NCBI GenBank assembly: GCA_002702685.1 | Contig: PABD01000240.1 | Location: 1-32,905 of the forward strand | DNA length: 32,905 nt | Reading direction: 5' to 3' | From: Planctomyces sp. | Lineage (GTDB): Bacteria; Planctomycetota; Planctomycetia; Planctomycetales; Planctomycetaceae | Shown here: positions 1 through 10,329 of the stretch, piece by piece | Numbering within the stretch: the first letter of the stretch is position 1 | Layout: the number at the start of each line of letters is the position of its first letter | Notes under the pieces: generated by a model | Databases searched by the model: none | What the model was told of the DNA's origin: nothing | Seen by the model: the letters and a program-made list of their open reading frames with translations, nothing else | Position numbers and translations under genes: made by a program

Positions 1-187
1 GTTCGCCATCGCCGTCATCATCGGAGCCGCCAGCAGTTTCGTCACCCCGCATGGATACCAGACCAACCAGATGGTCTACGGCCCCGGCGGCTACAAACCC
101 CGCGACTACTTCATCATCGGCGTCCCCTTAAGCATCATCATCTGCCTCCTGACGACGCTGATCACCCCCTGGGTCTGGCCGTTTTAA
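1..187 (+). CDS. C-terminal end of SLC13/DASS-type permease (5' truncated by window)
   Basis: Frame from nt 2 reads FAIAVIIGAASSFVTPHGYQTNQMVYGPGGYKPRDYFIIGVPLSIIICLLTTLITPWVWPF*, typical of the last transmembrane part of SLC13-like permeases. Confidence 0.8.
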   Translation, partial: FAIAVIIGAASSFVTPHGYQTNQMVYGPGGYKPRDYFIIGVPLSIIICLLTTLITPWVWPF

Positions 188-232
188 TATGCCGTAAAGA
201 CGCGCACCTCGCGAATATCGGAGAAGAGGTTC

Positions 233-961
233 CTACATCGGTCCGCTGCGCAGGCGTAATTCGGAAATCAGTTCCTGGGGTTTGGGGATGATGTTGGTGA
301 AGACGTCGCCCAGGGTGATCGTGTCCCCAGAGCGGGAATGAATCGTGATTTTCCAGTGGGACCGTCTGAGTACGTTCGTCGGTCGCGATGCATCGTTGCT
401 GCGTCGTTGTAATGACACGGGGCCGAGGTCAGTGGTATCGAGCCGCTCCACTTCCACCTCGACAATCTCCTCCCACGGGAACTCCTTCTGGATCCCGCCG
501 TTGATATAACGGATTCCGTTTTTACGGAGTTCCAACCGGCGATTCAGATTGATCGCCTGCACCCCGGCGGCCAGCAGACCGCACACCAGAAAGAAGACGC
601 CCACCCATTTGAGTACGGTTGCGATGGTCCCCTCGGTGAAGAGCACACCGACGAATACAGCTCCTCCTAACACCCAGAAGAAGACCAGAATCAGGATGAC
701 GACCATCAGGCTGGTCCCATACATCCGGATGAGTCCGCCGAGCGGATCACGACTAGACTCGTCGACCTCAACCGGCGTACGAGGCCGTTTCTTTCCCTGG
801 GATTTCCGCACCGGTCGCTCGGACGAAGTCGACTCCGATCGAGCGGCAGACCGCTGCCCCGCCGGACGCTTTCGCGACGGACTGGCGTTCTCTGCTTTTC
901 GACGTCTTCTGCCGGAAGACGGAAGGCGCTGCAGGTTATCATTCGTATCCATCTTGCTCAT
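233..961 (-). CDS. Hypothetical membrane protein with Arg/Lys/Ser-rich N-terminus and two TM segments
   Basis: 242-aa ORF; hydrophobic segments (LMVVILILVFFWVLGGAVFVGVLF; VGVFFLVCGLLAAGVQ). Confidence 0.7.
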   Translation of the reverse strand: MSKMDTNDNLQRLPSSGRRRRKAENASPSRKRPAGQRSAARSESTSSERPVRKSQGKKRPRTPVEVDESSRDPLGGLIRMYGTSLMVVILILVFFWVLGGAVFVGVLFTEGTIATVLKWVGVFFLVCGLLAAGVQAINLNRRLELRKNGIRYINGGIQKEFPWEEIVEVEVERLDTTDLGPVSLQRRSNDASRPTNVLRRSHWKITIHSRSGDTITLGDVFTNIIPKPQELISELRLRSGPM

Positions 962-1004
962 GCTCTCTGATGCAGGAATATGTTGTCTGGCAAACAGCGG
1001 GCGA

Positions 1005-1469
1005 TCAATCTTTCCGGAATAACTTACGTGCCCGCTTCTCCATTTCTTCCGGGCTCACTTCTTCGATCGGTTGTCCGAGAGACCACTCGTGACCGAACGG
1101 ATCGCGCAAGCGGCCGCAGCGGTCGCCCCAGAAGGCGTTCATCAGTTCCATGGTGACCGTCGCCCCCGCGTCGATCGCCTGCTGAAAGAGCTGGTCGACA
1201 TCGTCGAAGTAAAGGTGAATCGTCACGGGAGATCCACCGAGCATTTCCGGCCCCTTGCTGTTCGGGTTGAGCTCGGGCATTTCCTCGGTCACCATGATCT
1301 GGGAATTGCCGATGCCCAGTTGAGCGTGGAGCACCTTGTCCGTTCCCGGAAAGGTCATCAAAAAGAACGCCCTGGCCCCGAACGCCTTCTTGTAGAACTC
1401 GACTGCCGCGGCGGCATTCCGCACAGTCAGGTAGGGAATGACAGAGGGGAGGGAATCGTGGTCGGACAT
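1005..1469 (-). CDS. VOC family protein (glyoxalase/PhnB-like)
   Basis: SVIPYLTVRNAAAAVEFYKKAFGA...WGDRCGRLRDPFGHEWSLG; start placed at internal ATG (MSDHDSLPSV), since the longer ORF prefix is atypical. Confidence 0.88.
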   Translation of the reverse strand: MSDHDSLPSVIPYLTVRNAAAAVEFYKKAFGARAFFLMTFPGTDKVLHAQLGIGNSQIMVTEEMPELNPNSKGPEMLGGSPVTIHLYFDDVDQLFQQAIDAGATVTMELMNAFWGDRCGRLRDPFGHEWSLGQPIEEVSPEEMEKRARKLFRKD

Positions 1470-1840
1470 GGATCGGGCCTGATCAGAAGACATCAGCGAA
1501 CACCTTAAAATCACAAACGCACATTTGTCCAATATGTCTGTAAAGGATGCGAATTTCAACAAAAACTACCTGATCGCTCCCGCAATCGAGAAAAGACCTC
1601 AGACCCACTGCATCACTACACCGCTCGTTTGCGTTTGATTCCCCCGCACATTACTCTGAACAACCTGCACTCTGAACAACTTATTGGAGCGCATGCACAG
1701 TGACCGCAGCGCGATCTTTTCACCGGAACGTCCGGAGAGACTACCCTGTCGCATCCTGATCACGCTCGCGAATAACCGCAACGACTTTCGCTGCTCTCCC
1801 CGCAGCCTGAATTTGATCCATCTGACGGAGATTTTCCTGA

Positions 1841-3199
1841 ATGTCCCAGTCCCGCTCCCCAGCTTTTCCCGGTTTCCGTTCTTTCTCGCTCCTCATGCTT
1901 TCCTGGTTCTGCCTGGGCGTCATGATCGGCTGCACCGATGAAGTGGAAAACGAAACGACCAGCACTGCGACCACCCAGCCCGCACCGCCCAAGGAAGAAA
2001 AGCCGAAGGTCGAACCGGACGATGCGGAGGCGATCAAGACGCTGGAAGCGAAACAGATTGCATTGTCGAAAAACGGGAACGGTTCCGTGATCAATATCGA
2101 CGCTTCCAACAGCGCGATCACGAACGCCGACCTCGCGCTGATGCCGAAGTTCCCCTACCTCGATCGCCTCACCTTGCGCGAGACACAGATCACTGACGAG
2201 GGACTCGCCAACCTGGTCGGCTGTCCCAAGCTGCGTGTCATCAATCTGCAGGCGACGAACATCACCGGCGCAGGAATGAAGTCGCTCGCGCAGATCCCGA
2301 GTCTGCAGGTTCTGTTGATGCGTCGTTCCAACGTCACCAGCGACGGCATGGAGCACCTGCAGGCACTTCCCAAACTGCGGGAAGTCGACGTGCGGTTCAC
2401 CAAGATCGATGATGAAGGTTGCAAATTCCTGAGCGAAATCCCGACATTGACGAGCGTCCTGCTGCAGCGCTGTCCCATTACGGATGCCTGCTTCGAACCC
2501 CTTTCCAAACTGGAGAAACTTGAACAGCTCGACGTCTGCTTGATGGACAATTCCGACTTCATCGACATGAACATCGCGCCGGTCAGCAAACTGACCAACC
2601 TGAAAGTGCTGATGCTCGACGACACCTACCTGACCGAAGTCGGCATGAAACATCTCGAACCACTCAAGAACCTCGAGAAACTGCACATCCGCCGCACACT
2701 GGTGGGCGAAGGGGGGCTGGATGTCCTCGCCGACAAGCAGAACATGAAAGAACTCCTCCTGCGCGAAGCCCCCATTCAGAACGATGACCTCAAGATCGTC
2801 GGTAAGCTGACCAACCTGGAATCGCTCGGTCTCGAGCTGACCAACGTCGACGAAGCGGGTCTCGGTTATCTGACCGAACTTAAGAAACTGAAAAGTATCG
2901 ACCTCTGGCAGACCTATGTCACCGACGACGGCCTGCCGATCATCGCGCAGCTCGAATCACTGGAAGAACTGGGGCTGAACGAGACCAAAGTATCCGACGC
3001 CCAGTTGCAGGAACTGGTTAAACTCAAGAACCTGCGCAGCCTGAGCCTCAGCCAGACTCAAGTGACCGACGCGGGTATTGCCAAACTGAAAGAGATCACC
3101 AGCCTTAAACAGCTGAGCATTCAGGGTCTTCCCGAAATCAGCGAAGAGGCGATCAATGAACTCAAGGCCGCTCTCCCCGACCTTAAAGTTCTCCGATAA
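1841..3199 (+). CDS. Leucine-rich-repeat lipoprotein
   Basis: Lipobox-like LGVMIGC signal followed by many ~24-aa LRRs (L..L.L..T.ITD.GL..L). Confidence 0.88.
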   Translation: MSQSRSPAFPGFRSFSLLMLSWFCLGVMIGCTDEVENETTSTATTQPAPPKEEKPKVEPDDAEAIKTLEAKQIALSKNGNGSVINIDASNSAITNADLALMPKFPYLDRLTLRETQITDEGLANLVGCPKLRVINLQATNITGAGMKSLAQIPSLQVLLMRRSNVTSDGMEHLQALPKLREVDVRFTKIDDEGCKFLSEIPTLTSVLLQRCPITDACFEPLSKLEKLEQLDVCLMDNSDFIDMNIAPVSKLTNLKVLMLDDTYLTEVGMKHLEPLKNLEKLHIRRTLVGEGGLDVLADKQNMKELLLREAPIQNDDLKIVGKLTNLESLGLELTNVDEAGLGYLTELKKLKSIDLWQTYVTDDGLPIIAQLESLEELGLNETKVSDAQLQELVKLKNLRSLSLSQTQVTDAGIAKLKEITSLKQLSIQGLPEISEEAINELKAALPDLKVLR

Positions 3200-3258
3200 C
3201 AGGGTACTCTTCGGCGGTCGATTTCTTTCGCCGCTGTAAAATGCCTTCGACAAACAGG

Positions 3259-3300
3259 CTGCCTGTCACCATTTCAACCCGGTGGCAGGCGGCTTTCAAT
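3259..3300 (+). terminator. Probable intrinsic terminator after LRR gene
   Basis: GCCTGTCACC-atttcaaccc-GGTGGCAGGC hairpin followed by imperfect T-rich tail (ctttcaatttg), ~60 nt after the stop. Confidence 0.5.
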
Positions 3301-3437
3301 TTGAACTTACTGTCTATTGTATCTTTCAACCCACCCTGAAACCTGGTTGTGGCGGTTCTCGAATCGGCAAGACAAGATTCGGTACAACCCATCAGAGGAT
3401 TACAGGGTCATTAAAAATGTGATCAGGATCAGCGGCC

Positions 3438-4271
3438 ATGACCGATTCGAAACCTCTGCAACCACTGCAAGACCGCGTTGGTTTCATCGGTGCGGGCCAG
3501 ATGGCGCTCGCCCTGGCGAAAGGTTTTCTGAACGCGGGACTGATTCAGGCGAACCAGTTGTCCGCCAGTGATCCAAGTGAGGCCATGCGGGATCGATTCG
3601 CGGCGGAAACCGGCGGCACGCTCTACGCGGATAATTCGCAACTCATTCTGAACGCCGACATCATCATCCTTGCGGTGAAACCTCAATATCTTCCCGCTGT
3701 TCTTTCTGAAATCAAATCCGAGGTCACCAGCGGTCATCTCGTCATCAGCATCGCGGCGGGAGTCCCCCTCGGTAAGTATCAGCAGGTTCTGGGAGCCGAC
3801 CAGCGCCTTATTCGCGTCATGCCGAACACCCCCTGCCAGGTGGGGGCGGGTGCGTGCGGATATTCACGCGGCGGCGCGGCGACGAGCGCCGATGGCGAAC
3901 TCGCTCAGCGCATGCTCTCCACGGTCGGCATCGCGTTTGAAGTCCCCGAATCGCAACTCGACGCGATCACCGGTCTCTCGGGAAGCGGCCCGGCGTACAT
4001 CTATCAGATCATCGAAGCGCTCAGCGATGGTGGCGTGCTCGTCGGGCTTCCCCGTAATGTCGCCACGGAACTCGCCGCCCAGACAGTGCTCGGCGCCGCC
4101 CGCATGGTCCTCGAAACCGGCCAGCATCCCGGGCAACTGAAGGATGCCGTCACCAGCCCCGGTGGAACGACGATCACAGGCCTGAAAGCTCTCGAAGAGG
4201 GACAACTCCGCGCCACCCTCATCAACGCCGTCCGCGCCGCGACCGAACGCTCTAAAGAGTTGTCGAAGTAG
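3438..4271 (+). CDS. proC: Pyrroline-5-carboxylate reductase
   Basis: VGFIGAGQMALALAKGF Rossmann motif; RVMPNTPCQVGAGACGYSRG; SGSGPAYIYQIIEALSDGGVLVGLPR; SPGGTTITGLKALEEGQLRATLINAV. Confidence 0.95.
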   Translation: MTDSKPLQPLQDRVGFIGAGQMALALAKGFLNAGLIQANQLSASDPSEAMRDRFAAETGGTLYADNSQLILNADIIILAVKPQYLPAVLSEIKSEVTSGHLVISIAAGVPLGKYQQVLGADQRLIRVMPNTPCQVGAGACGYSRGGAATSADGELAQRMLSTVGIAFEVPESQLDAITGLSGSGPAYIYQIIEALSDGGVLVGLPRNVATELAAQTVLGAARMVLETGQHPGQLKDAVTSPGGTTITGLKALEEGQLRATLINAVRAATERSKELSK

Positions 4272-4301
4272 CGGCGAGCCATCGCGGACACCCTTCGCGC
4301 A

Positions 4302-4332
4302 CAAAAAAACCTCGCCCGGAATTCGGACGAGG
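4302..4332 (-). terminator. Intrinsic terminator for the minus-strand His/Gly-rich gene
   Basis: Minus strand: CCTCGTCCGAATTCCGGGCGAGG followed by TTTTTTT. Confidence 0.75.
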
Positions 4333-4436
4333 TCTTAATCAGCGAACATCATGCTGCGCCTTCATTTCAATTGATTGGTGATGTTGTTGCACACGAGATG
4401 TTTGCCGGGAGATCGGGGAATTTCAGCCGAGCTGAT

Positions 4437-4739
4437 TTAACGGTAGATACCGAACGAGAAACCATTGCCGCGGTAGTAGAGACCGTTTCCATAATAGGGA
4501 GCATAGTACGGCCGGTAGTACGGGCGATGACCCCAGTGACCGTGTCCCCAATGATTATTTCCATGCCCCCAATGGCCATGATGTCCGTGGTGACCATGAT
4601 GGCCTCCATGGTGACCACCGTGATGGCCACCGTGATGACCGCCGTGATGACCATGGCGGCCACCCGCCTCGGCACTGCCGGCAGAACCAACAAAGAAGAG
4701 ACCAGCGACGAGCGCGGAAAGCAGGAAGTAACGTTTCAT
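4437..4739 (-). CDS. Small secreted His/Gly-rich protein, putative metal-binding
   Basis: Signal peptide MKRYFLLSALVAGLFFVGSAGSAEA followed by GGRHGHHGGHHGGHHGGHHGGHHGHHGHHGHWGHG and an RPYYRPYYAPYYGNG tail. Confidence 0.75.
   Translation of the reverse strand: MKRYFLLSALVAGLFFVGSAGSAEAGGRHGHHGGHHGGHHGGHHGGHHGHHGHHGHWGHGNNHWGHGHWGHRPYYRPYYAPYYGNGLYYRGNGFSFGIYR
4560..4670. repeat. Short degenerate tandem repeat encoding the GGHH/GHH tract
   Basis: Repeated ccgtgatg(g/a)cca units within the ORF. Confidence 0.7.
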
Positions 4740-5011
4740 GGCATTTCTCCTTGAAATGGATTGTCGACTTCGTGTTGAAATCGGATGTGTCTTTGAATGC
4801 CATTACTAATTGCAGGAGGCGCGCCATTCCAGACAGGAATCACCCTGCACTTCACGCAACCCGTTTACAGAAAAAGGGTTAGCACCTGGCATTTTCCGCA
4901 GATGCACCACCGGCACAATTCGCGAGGTGTGATCAAAGCGATAAAAGCGCCATCACATTTTGGGCGCTCCAGACTACGGAACCGGTAGGCTTTATCAGGC
5001 GAAATCGATCT

Positions 5012-6223
5012 CTACTGTTCCGCCGATTTGCTTCCGAAACAGAACAGCTCTCCCTGGCTTCCTTCGGTCCCGATGACCAGAACGCCTTCCCCGACAGCGG
5101 GGCCGGCGACGATCGATTTGCCGAGGTTCTCTTTGAAGACCTCTTTCCCATCCTCGATCGAAACGCCATAGAGATTGCGATCGCCGGAACCGAAGTAAAT
5201 TCGGTCTCCGACCACAACAGGCGACGAATCGATACTCGCCCGCGTGGGAAAGGTCCACAGCCCCTCTCCAGTTTTCCGATTGATCGCATGCAGTTGCTTG
5301 TCATGTCCGCCGACGTACACTCCCTCTTCCGTCACCGCCGCCGAAGCATGGATCGGCATCTGTCGTGACTCGGCTGTGTAGCGCCAGACAATTTCCTCCG
5401 TCTTCCAGTTCACCGCGACGACTTCGCCTCCCTGGGTCCCGACATAGAGTTCATCCCCCCAGATGGCCGGGGACGCGATGAGATACGTTTCCAGCGGAAT
5501 GTCACTCTTCTCCGTACCGGCCGCGATATCAATCACCCGCAGATGATGATCGCACCCCGCCACGAACGTGTAGTTCTCCGCGACACCCGGTGAGCCATTG
5601 ATACGGTCGCCGGTTTCGAAATGCCAATCCTCTTCGCCCGTCTCCGCGTCCAGGCAGTAGAGCGTCGAATCGTAAGAACCGACAATGACCTTGTCGTTGT
5701 AGATGGCCGCGCAACCACTGATCTCGTCGTTCGTGGTGAACTTCCACTTCGGTTTTCCCGTGACGCGATCGACCGCGTGCAGGACGCCATCTTCATCGCC
5801 AACGTATGCCATCGTCTCCGTCACGCGGGGAGTCGCGCGGAAACCGGGGGCGAACTCTTCGGGATCGTCGATGGAACGATATCGCCAGACTTCCGAGCCA
5901 TCCTTCAAATTCAAACAGATAAGATGTCCATTAAGCGCCGGCAGGTAGACATAGTCCCCCACGATCGCCACGGTCGCGACGACCCCATCCGGCACGTCGA
6001 TCTTCCACAGTTGCTCCAGCTTCTCCGGCAAGGCGCTCCCCGCAATCCCCTGTTGCAGGTTTCCGTTACGGAACGAGGGCCAGCTGGACTCGGTAGGAGC
6101 GGCGGCTTCCACATCTGCCGCCCGCAGCGCCGATTCCGACAGCAGGCCGCACGTCATCGCACCTGAGACAGCGACGACGGCAATAACGAAGGGAATCGTG
6201 GGGATCAGTCCTGTAGCGCGCAT
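5012..6223 (-). CDS. PQQ-like (WD40-like) beta-propeller repeat protein, secreted
   Basis: Repeated blades such as [69 protein letters not shown]-terminal signal peptide. Confidence 0.88.
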   Translation of the reverse strand: MRATGLIPTIPFVIAVVAVSGAMTCGLLSESALRAADVEAAAPTESSWPSFRNGNLQQGIAGSALPEKLEQLWKIDVPDGVVATVAIVGDYVYLPALNGHLICLNLKDGSEVWRYRSIDDPEEFAPGFRATPRVTETMAYVGDEDGVLHAVDRVTGKPKWKFTTNDEISGCAAIYNDKVIVGSYDSTLYCLDAETGEEDWHFETGDRINGSPGVAENYTFVAGCDHHLRVIDIAAGTEKSDIPLETYLIASPAIWGDELYVGTQGGEVVAVNWKTEEIVWRYTAESRQMPIHASAAVTEEGVYVGGHDKQLHAINRKTGEGLWTFPTRASIDSSPVVVGDRIYFGSGDRNLYGVSIEDGKEVFKENLGKSIVAGPAVGEGVLVIGTEGSQGELFCFGSKSAEQ

Positions 6224-7389
6224 TGATATATCTCCTGCAGGCTCTCCGCCGTGACGGGTCGGGGATTAAAGGTCCCTGTCCACTGCGCCGCGGCTTCATT
6301 CGCCAGTTGAGGAATCAGATTTTCATCGAACGGAATTGCCGAAAGACTAAGAGGCGTTTCAGCGAGTCGGAACATCCCTGTCAGATGGTCGGCCAACAGC
6401 TCTCCTGCTTCCATCGAGTTTGTTGGTTCGAGTCCGAGCGCTTTCGCGAGCGCGGTATAGTCCGCCACGGTCGAGTTGTACCGGACGACATGCGGCAGCA
6501 TGATGCCGATCGCCGTCCCGTGGGTCGTTCCGAAATGCGCCGTGAGCGGATTCACCAGCGCGTGCGTCGCTCCCAGCATCGAATTTTCAATCGCCGCGCC
6601 GGCGAGGTGAGCCCCCAATAACATCCGGCCCCGCGCATCGAGATCATTGGGATCCGCGAGAACCTGCGGGAATGCTTCGGCCAGTAATTTGAACGACCGC
6701 AGGCTGAAGGTTTCGGAAACCACATTTCGCTTTGTAGTGACATAGGTCTCGACCGCATGACTGATGGCATCGATAGCCGTCACGACGCTCACCTGGCGGG
6801 GCATGCTGATCGTCAATTCGGGATCGAGGATCGCGACCTTGCACGCGGCCTTCTTGTCGCCGCACGCCATCTTCATGTGTGTTTCGGCATCAGCGATCAG
6901 CGCGAATGATTGCGCTTCGCTTCCTGTTCCCGCGGTCGTCGGGACAGCGACCATCGGCAGCATCGGTTCGGTCGCTTTGCCGACCCCCCAGTAGTCCTGC
7001 ATCCGCCCCCCGTTGGTCAGCAGGAAATTAATTCCCTTCGCGCAGTCCATGCTGCTGCCGCCGCCGAGACCCACAATCAGATCGATATTCGCTTCCCGGG
7101 CCACTTTCAACCCGCGCTCGACATCGTCGGTCGTCGGATTCGGTTCGACATCTTCAAAGACGACGACCTCCAGCCCGGACTCGCTCAGAAACTCCCGGGC
7201 GCGGTCGACATGTCCCGCGGCATGGAGACCGGGATCGGTCACCAACAGAATTCGCTCGCCCCCCAGTTCACGGCAAATCTCCCCCAGGCGGGACAGGGTT
7301 CCGGCACCATAAATGACGCGTGTCAGGGGGGCGTAATCGAACGGTTTCAGCACTTGTTCGTCAAAGCTCGTGGGATCCACTAAGTTCAT
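6205..7389 (-). CDS. Iron-containing alcohol dehydrogenase
   Basis: [95 protein letters not shown]. Confidence 0.93.
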   Translation of the reverse strand: MNLVDPTSFDEQVLKPFDYAPLTRVIYGAGTLSRLGEICRELGGERILLVTDPGLHAAGHVDRAREFLSESGLEVVVFEDVEPNPTTDDVERGLKVAREANIDLIVGLGGGSSMDCAKGINFLLTNGGRMQDYWGVGKATEPMLPMVAVPTTAGTGSEAQSFALIADAETHMKMACGDKKAACKVAILDPELTISMPRQVSVVTAIDAISHAVETYVTTKRNVVSETFSLRSFKLLAEAFPQVLADPNDLDARGRMLLGAHLAGAAIENSMLGATHALVNPLTAHFGTTHGTAIGIMLPHVVRYNSTVADYTALAKALGLEPTNSMEAGELLADHLTGMFRLAETPLSLSAIPFDENLIPQLANEAAAQWTGTFNPRPVTAESLQEIYQCALQD

Positions 7390-7653
7390 CCTGTCAGCGA
7401 AATCGGGGGGAGCCGGGCAAGCAGATTATCGAGGCTTTTGGTGGCGGGCAGAAGCGGTGTTTCTCCCCGAGTTCGGCGGGAGGAAAAGTCCTTCCACCTC
7501 CTAGTCTATGGGGAACCCTTCCCCTTGGCAAATCGATGTCGCCAATTCCTCCGGGTCACGAGAAGAGAGACCGGCTCTGTGGGATACATTTCGCCACTAT
7601 GACGCGGTGAACGAGTCATCGCTCCCCTGCTCTGCGAGAAGTCCCCGGGCCGC

Positions 7654-9315
7654 TTACTTTTCAATGGCGTAGAGAGTATTTGAAGTCGCAATATACAGCG
7701 TCCCATTGGCGAAGACGGGAGACGAATAAATCGCGGCCCCCATCGTGATTTCCGCCTCGGGCTCTCCACCCGGCAGCGCGACTTCCGGATCGGTAGAAAG
7801 CGTGAAGATCGAGACATCTCCATCTTCATCACCGACATAAATTTTGTCGTCCACGATCAGCGCGGCACTCCAGACGTGGGCGAACATGTCATAGGTCCAA
7901 TGCGCTTTCCCCGTGGCCGCGTCAAGACAATGAACGGCTCCCGAGTAACAGCCGATCACGAGGATATCATCCTTGATCGTCACCGACGCAATCGCCCGTC
8001 CCATCTCTTCGTCGAAGCCGATCGATCCGTCGCCATCACGGTCTTCGCCGGTGTACTTCCAGACCATCGCACTGTTGGGATTGGGGATTTCCATTTCGCC
8101 CGCCCCCTCGTCGAGTTCCTGACCACGACGGCGTTGCACGGGTTTCTTCTGTGCATCCACGACGAGTGTCGGACTCACGTCCCCCCGCTTCTTCGGCGAG
8201 ATCGCCCACAGACAACCGACGCCATCGCCGTTTTCCGGATCCTGCCCGACAGCGATATAAACGACGTCCTTATAAACGACCGGCGTGGCGATCAGATTGT
8301 TGCGACTTTCGGGATCGAAGATGTCAAACGAGGATGTCTTGGGATTGCAGTCGAACATCCAGAGCAACTTGCTGTGCCCGCGACCATCCCCCTTGGGATC
8401 AAAGCTGTAAACGTAACCATCGCCACCGGCGAAAATCACCTGCGGCTGTCCGTCGATCTCGGCATAGGCAGGCGATGACCAGACCCCCTGCAACAGATAC
8501 GGTCCCGGTCTGTTGTCACTCCAGACGACCTTCCCCGTCTTCTTGTCCACGGCCAGAAAGCTCGGTGCCTCCGGCGCGGGAACGGGGTTGTCTTCGCTCA
8601 CCGAATCGACTTCAGGAATGGCGTTCGACGTGCTGACGAACAGCAGGTTCCCCGCGCCGGTCAACGAACAGGTCGTCATGTTGCGGGGCTCGACGCCGAG
8701 TTCATTCAGCATATCGAGTTGCCAGATGAGATCGGCACTGCCGACATCGGCATCTTTTTCGTTCGTGATCGGTCCGTCATTGGACTGATCCCGGAATCCT
8801 CTGGTATCGAGACAGAGCACTTCGCATCGATTCGTCACGATCCAGACACGATCCCCTTCCACGTAAGGGTCAGAACAGATTCCCTGATGCGACCAGTCGT
8901 AGACATCCCCCGCATCGAGCTTGGGGCGCGAGAGTTGCCAGAGAAAATCACCCGACTTCTCATCGAAGCAGAGCAGCACCCCCAGGTCGACATCGCGCGG
9001 ATACTGTTCGAGGTACGCGGCATCATTGCTTGTCGCCACGTAGACCTGACCATCAGCGACAACCGGTGTTCCATAGGTGGTGGTCCCGAGGTCCCGCTTC
9101 CATTTGATCCCTTCTCCCGAGTCCACATCCCAACTGGCGGGCGCTCCCTGTTCCGCGGAGACATTATTCCGCAAGCTGTTTCCCCCGCGCTGGGGCACGT
9201 CAGCGGCTGGGAGGAGAGCGGCGGGACCGCTCATTAGGCCGGCAAAGATGCCAAGCAACATCACAGGTAAGAAGCGGCGCGAGGGGGCGGGGAACGAAGT
9301 CGGAGCAAGTGGCAT
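7654..9315 (-). CDS. PQQ-like beta-propeller protein, secreted; start placed at MPLAPTSFPAPSRRFL
   Basis: Signal-peptide-like N-terminus and PQQ blades (GVLLCFDEKSGDFLWQL, AVHCLDAATGKAHWTY); longer ORF prefix runs into the neighbouring gene region and is low complexity. Confidence 0.85.
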   Translation of the reverse strand: MPLAPTSFPAPSRRFLPVMLLGIFAGLMSGPAALLPAADVPQRGGNSLRNNVSAEQGAPASWDVDSGEGIKWKRDLGTTTYGTPVVADGQVYVATSNDAAYLEQYPRDVDLGVLLCFDEKSGDFLWQLSRPKLDAGDVYDWSHQGICSDPYVEGDRVWIVTNRCEVLCLDTRGFRDQSNDGPITNEKDADVGSADLIWQLDMLNELGVEPRNMTTCSLTGAGNLLFVSTSNAIPEVDSVSEDNPVPAPEAPSFLAVDKKTGKVVWSDNRPGPYLLQGVWSSPAYAEIDGQPQVIFAGGDGYVYSFDPKGDGRGHSKLLWMFDCNPKTSSFDIFDPESRNNLIATPVVYKDVVYIAVGQDPENGDGVGCLWAISPKKRGDVSPTLVVDAQKKPVQRRRGQELDEGAGEMEIPNPNSAMVWKYTGEDRDGDGSIGFDEEMGRAIASVTIKDDILVIGCYSGAVHCLDAATGKAHWTYDMFAHVWSAALIVDDKIYVGDEDGDVSIFTLSTDPEVALPGGEPEAEITMGAAIYSSPVFANGTLYIATSNTLYAIEK

Positions 9316-9482
9316 CGGCGGGTCGATCTGCTGGCGGGTACGGAGCGGGTTGGTCAGGGGAGAAAAGCGACAGCGAAGTCTCCCATCCAACTTAAGGGGG
9401 AGGGACGATCCGTGTAAAGCGCAGAAGCTTTCACCGCCGATTCGTACACTCCCCCAATCTCCAGATCGCCCTGGATTGCCCC

Positions 9483-10202
9483 TTAGTACCGATCGTGATT
9501 GGAATGCGAATTCCCGTGCACATGCCCGTCGGTTCCGTCTCCATCGTGATTCGATGAAGAGCGGTAAAACTCGTCTCCGAGCTGAACGGATCGATACAGG
9601 CTGTTGATCATGTCGACGACCTGGTCGCGCTGATGAGTCTCGAGCAGCACCTGAACCTTGCGCAGCAGATCCCGTTTCTCGTTGATCTGAGTGGCGACCT
9701 CGCGAACCCCCTCTTCGGTCAACGCACCGCCCACGCCGAAGGAACTGTAAATCTCGTCCCAATCGTGTGCTTCCCAACCTTCGAAGAGCGATGGGTGAGA
9801 ACGGTAGACCTCTGTCACCACCGGATTCGTACGTCGATCCAGTTGCGCTGGATTGACGGTCGAACCGGAGGTGATCGCTCCTGCAGCCGTGTCCTGCTGA
9901 TAGGCCCGTTCATCATCGATATCGCACAGTTCTTCCAGCGGAATCTCAAGGGCTGTGGCAATCTTGCGTAGCGTGCTCGACTGCGGCCAGCGCACTTTCC
10001 CACGTTGCAGATTGGAGAAAAATGTGCGCGAAATTCCCGCCTTCTTCGCGAGTGCCTGCTGACTGATCGCTTTCCGGTGGCTGAAACGTTCAATACGCAG
10101 CAGCAACAGTTCGCGATCCTGATGATTAGAGTCGTTGTCCAACCCCATCGCCTCCCCCATTTCCAAATATTTATGTCCAAAAGTTGAACAATTGATGACC
10201 AA
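9483..10202 (-). CDS. XRE-family HTH transcriptional regulator with an unassigned C-terminal region
   Basis: HTH: RIERFSHRKAISQQALAKKAGISRTFFSNLQRGKVRWPQSSTLRKIATALEIPLEELC. Upstream start in the track is TTG; an internal ATG (MGEAMGLDN) is likely the true start. Confidence 0.85.
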   Translation of the reverse strand: MVINCSTFGHKYLEMGEAMGLDNDSNHQDRELLLLRIERFSHRKAISQQALAKKAGISRTFFSNLQRGKVRWPQSSTLRKIATALEIPLEELCDIDDERAYQQDTAAGAITSGSTVNPAQLDRRTNPVVTEVYRSHPSLFEGWEAHDWDEIYSSFGVGGALTEEGVREVATQINEKRDLLRKVQVLLETHQRDQVVDMINSLYRSVQLGDEFYRSSSNHDGDGTDGHVHGNSHSNHDRY

Positions 10203-10329
10203 CTTAATTGCAGATAACTATCCAATTGTATACTATATGTTCATCAATGTCACGCCTGCCAACCACCCGGAGGAGTGACAGCAGCACAATCCGGAATCGA
10301 TAAGCGCTTGACCGGACTGATTCAAGGCG

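Noticed and set aside
1760-2686. Long antisense ORF (308 aa) over the LRR gene
   Set aside because: Shadow ORF of a high-GC gene; low-complexity composition and no family resemblance. Same reasoning for 18585..19874 -, 26513..27547 -, 27610..28701 -, 29582..30460 - and 15070..15888 -.
4560-4670. Possible CRISPR-like array in the His-rich gene region
   Set aside because: Short degenerate coding repeats without unique spacers; explained by the GGHH tract.
9316-9777. N-terminal extension of the PQQ-like protein ORF
   Set aside because: Overlaps the XRE gene, is Arg/Ser-rich and precedes a clear signal peptide at MPLAPTSF; treated as non-coding extension.
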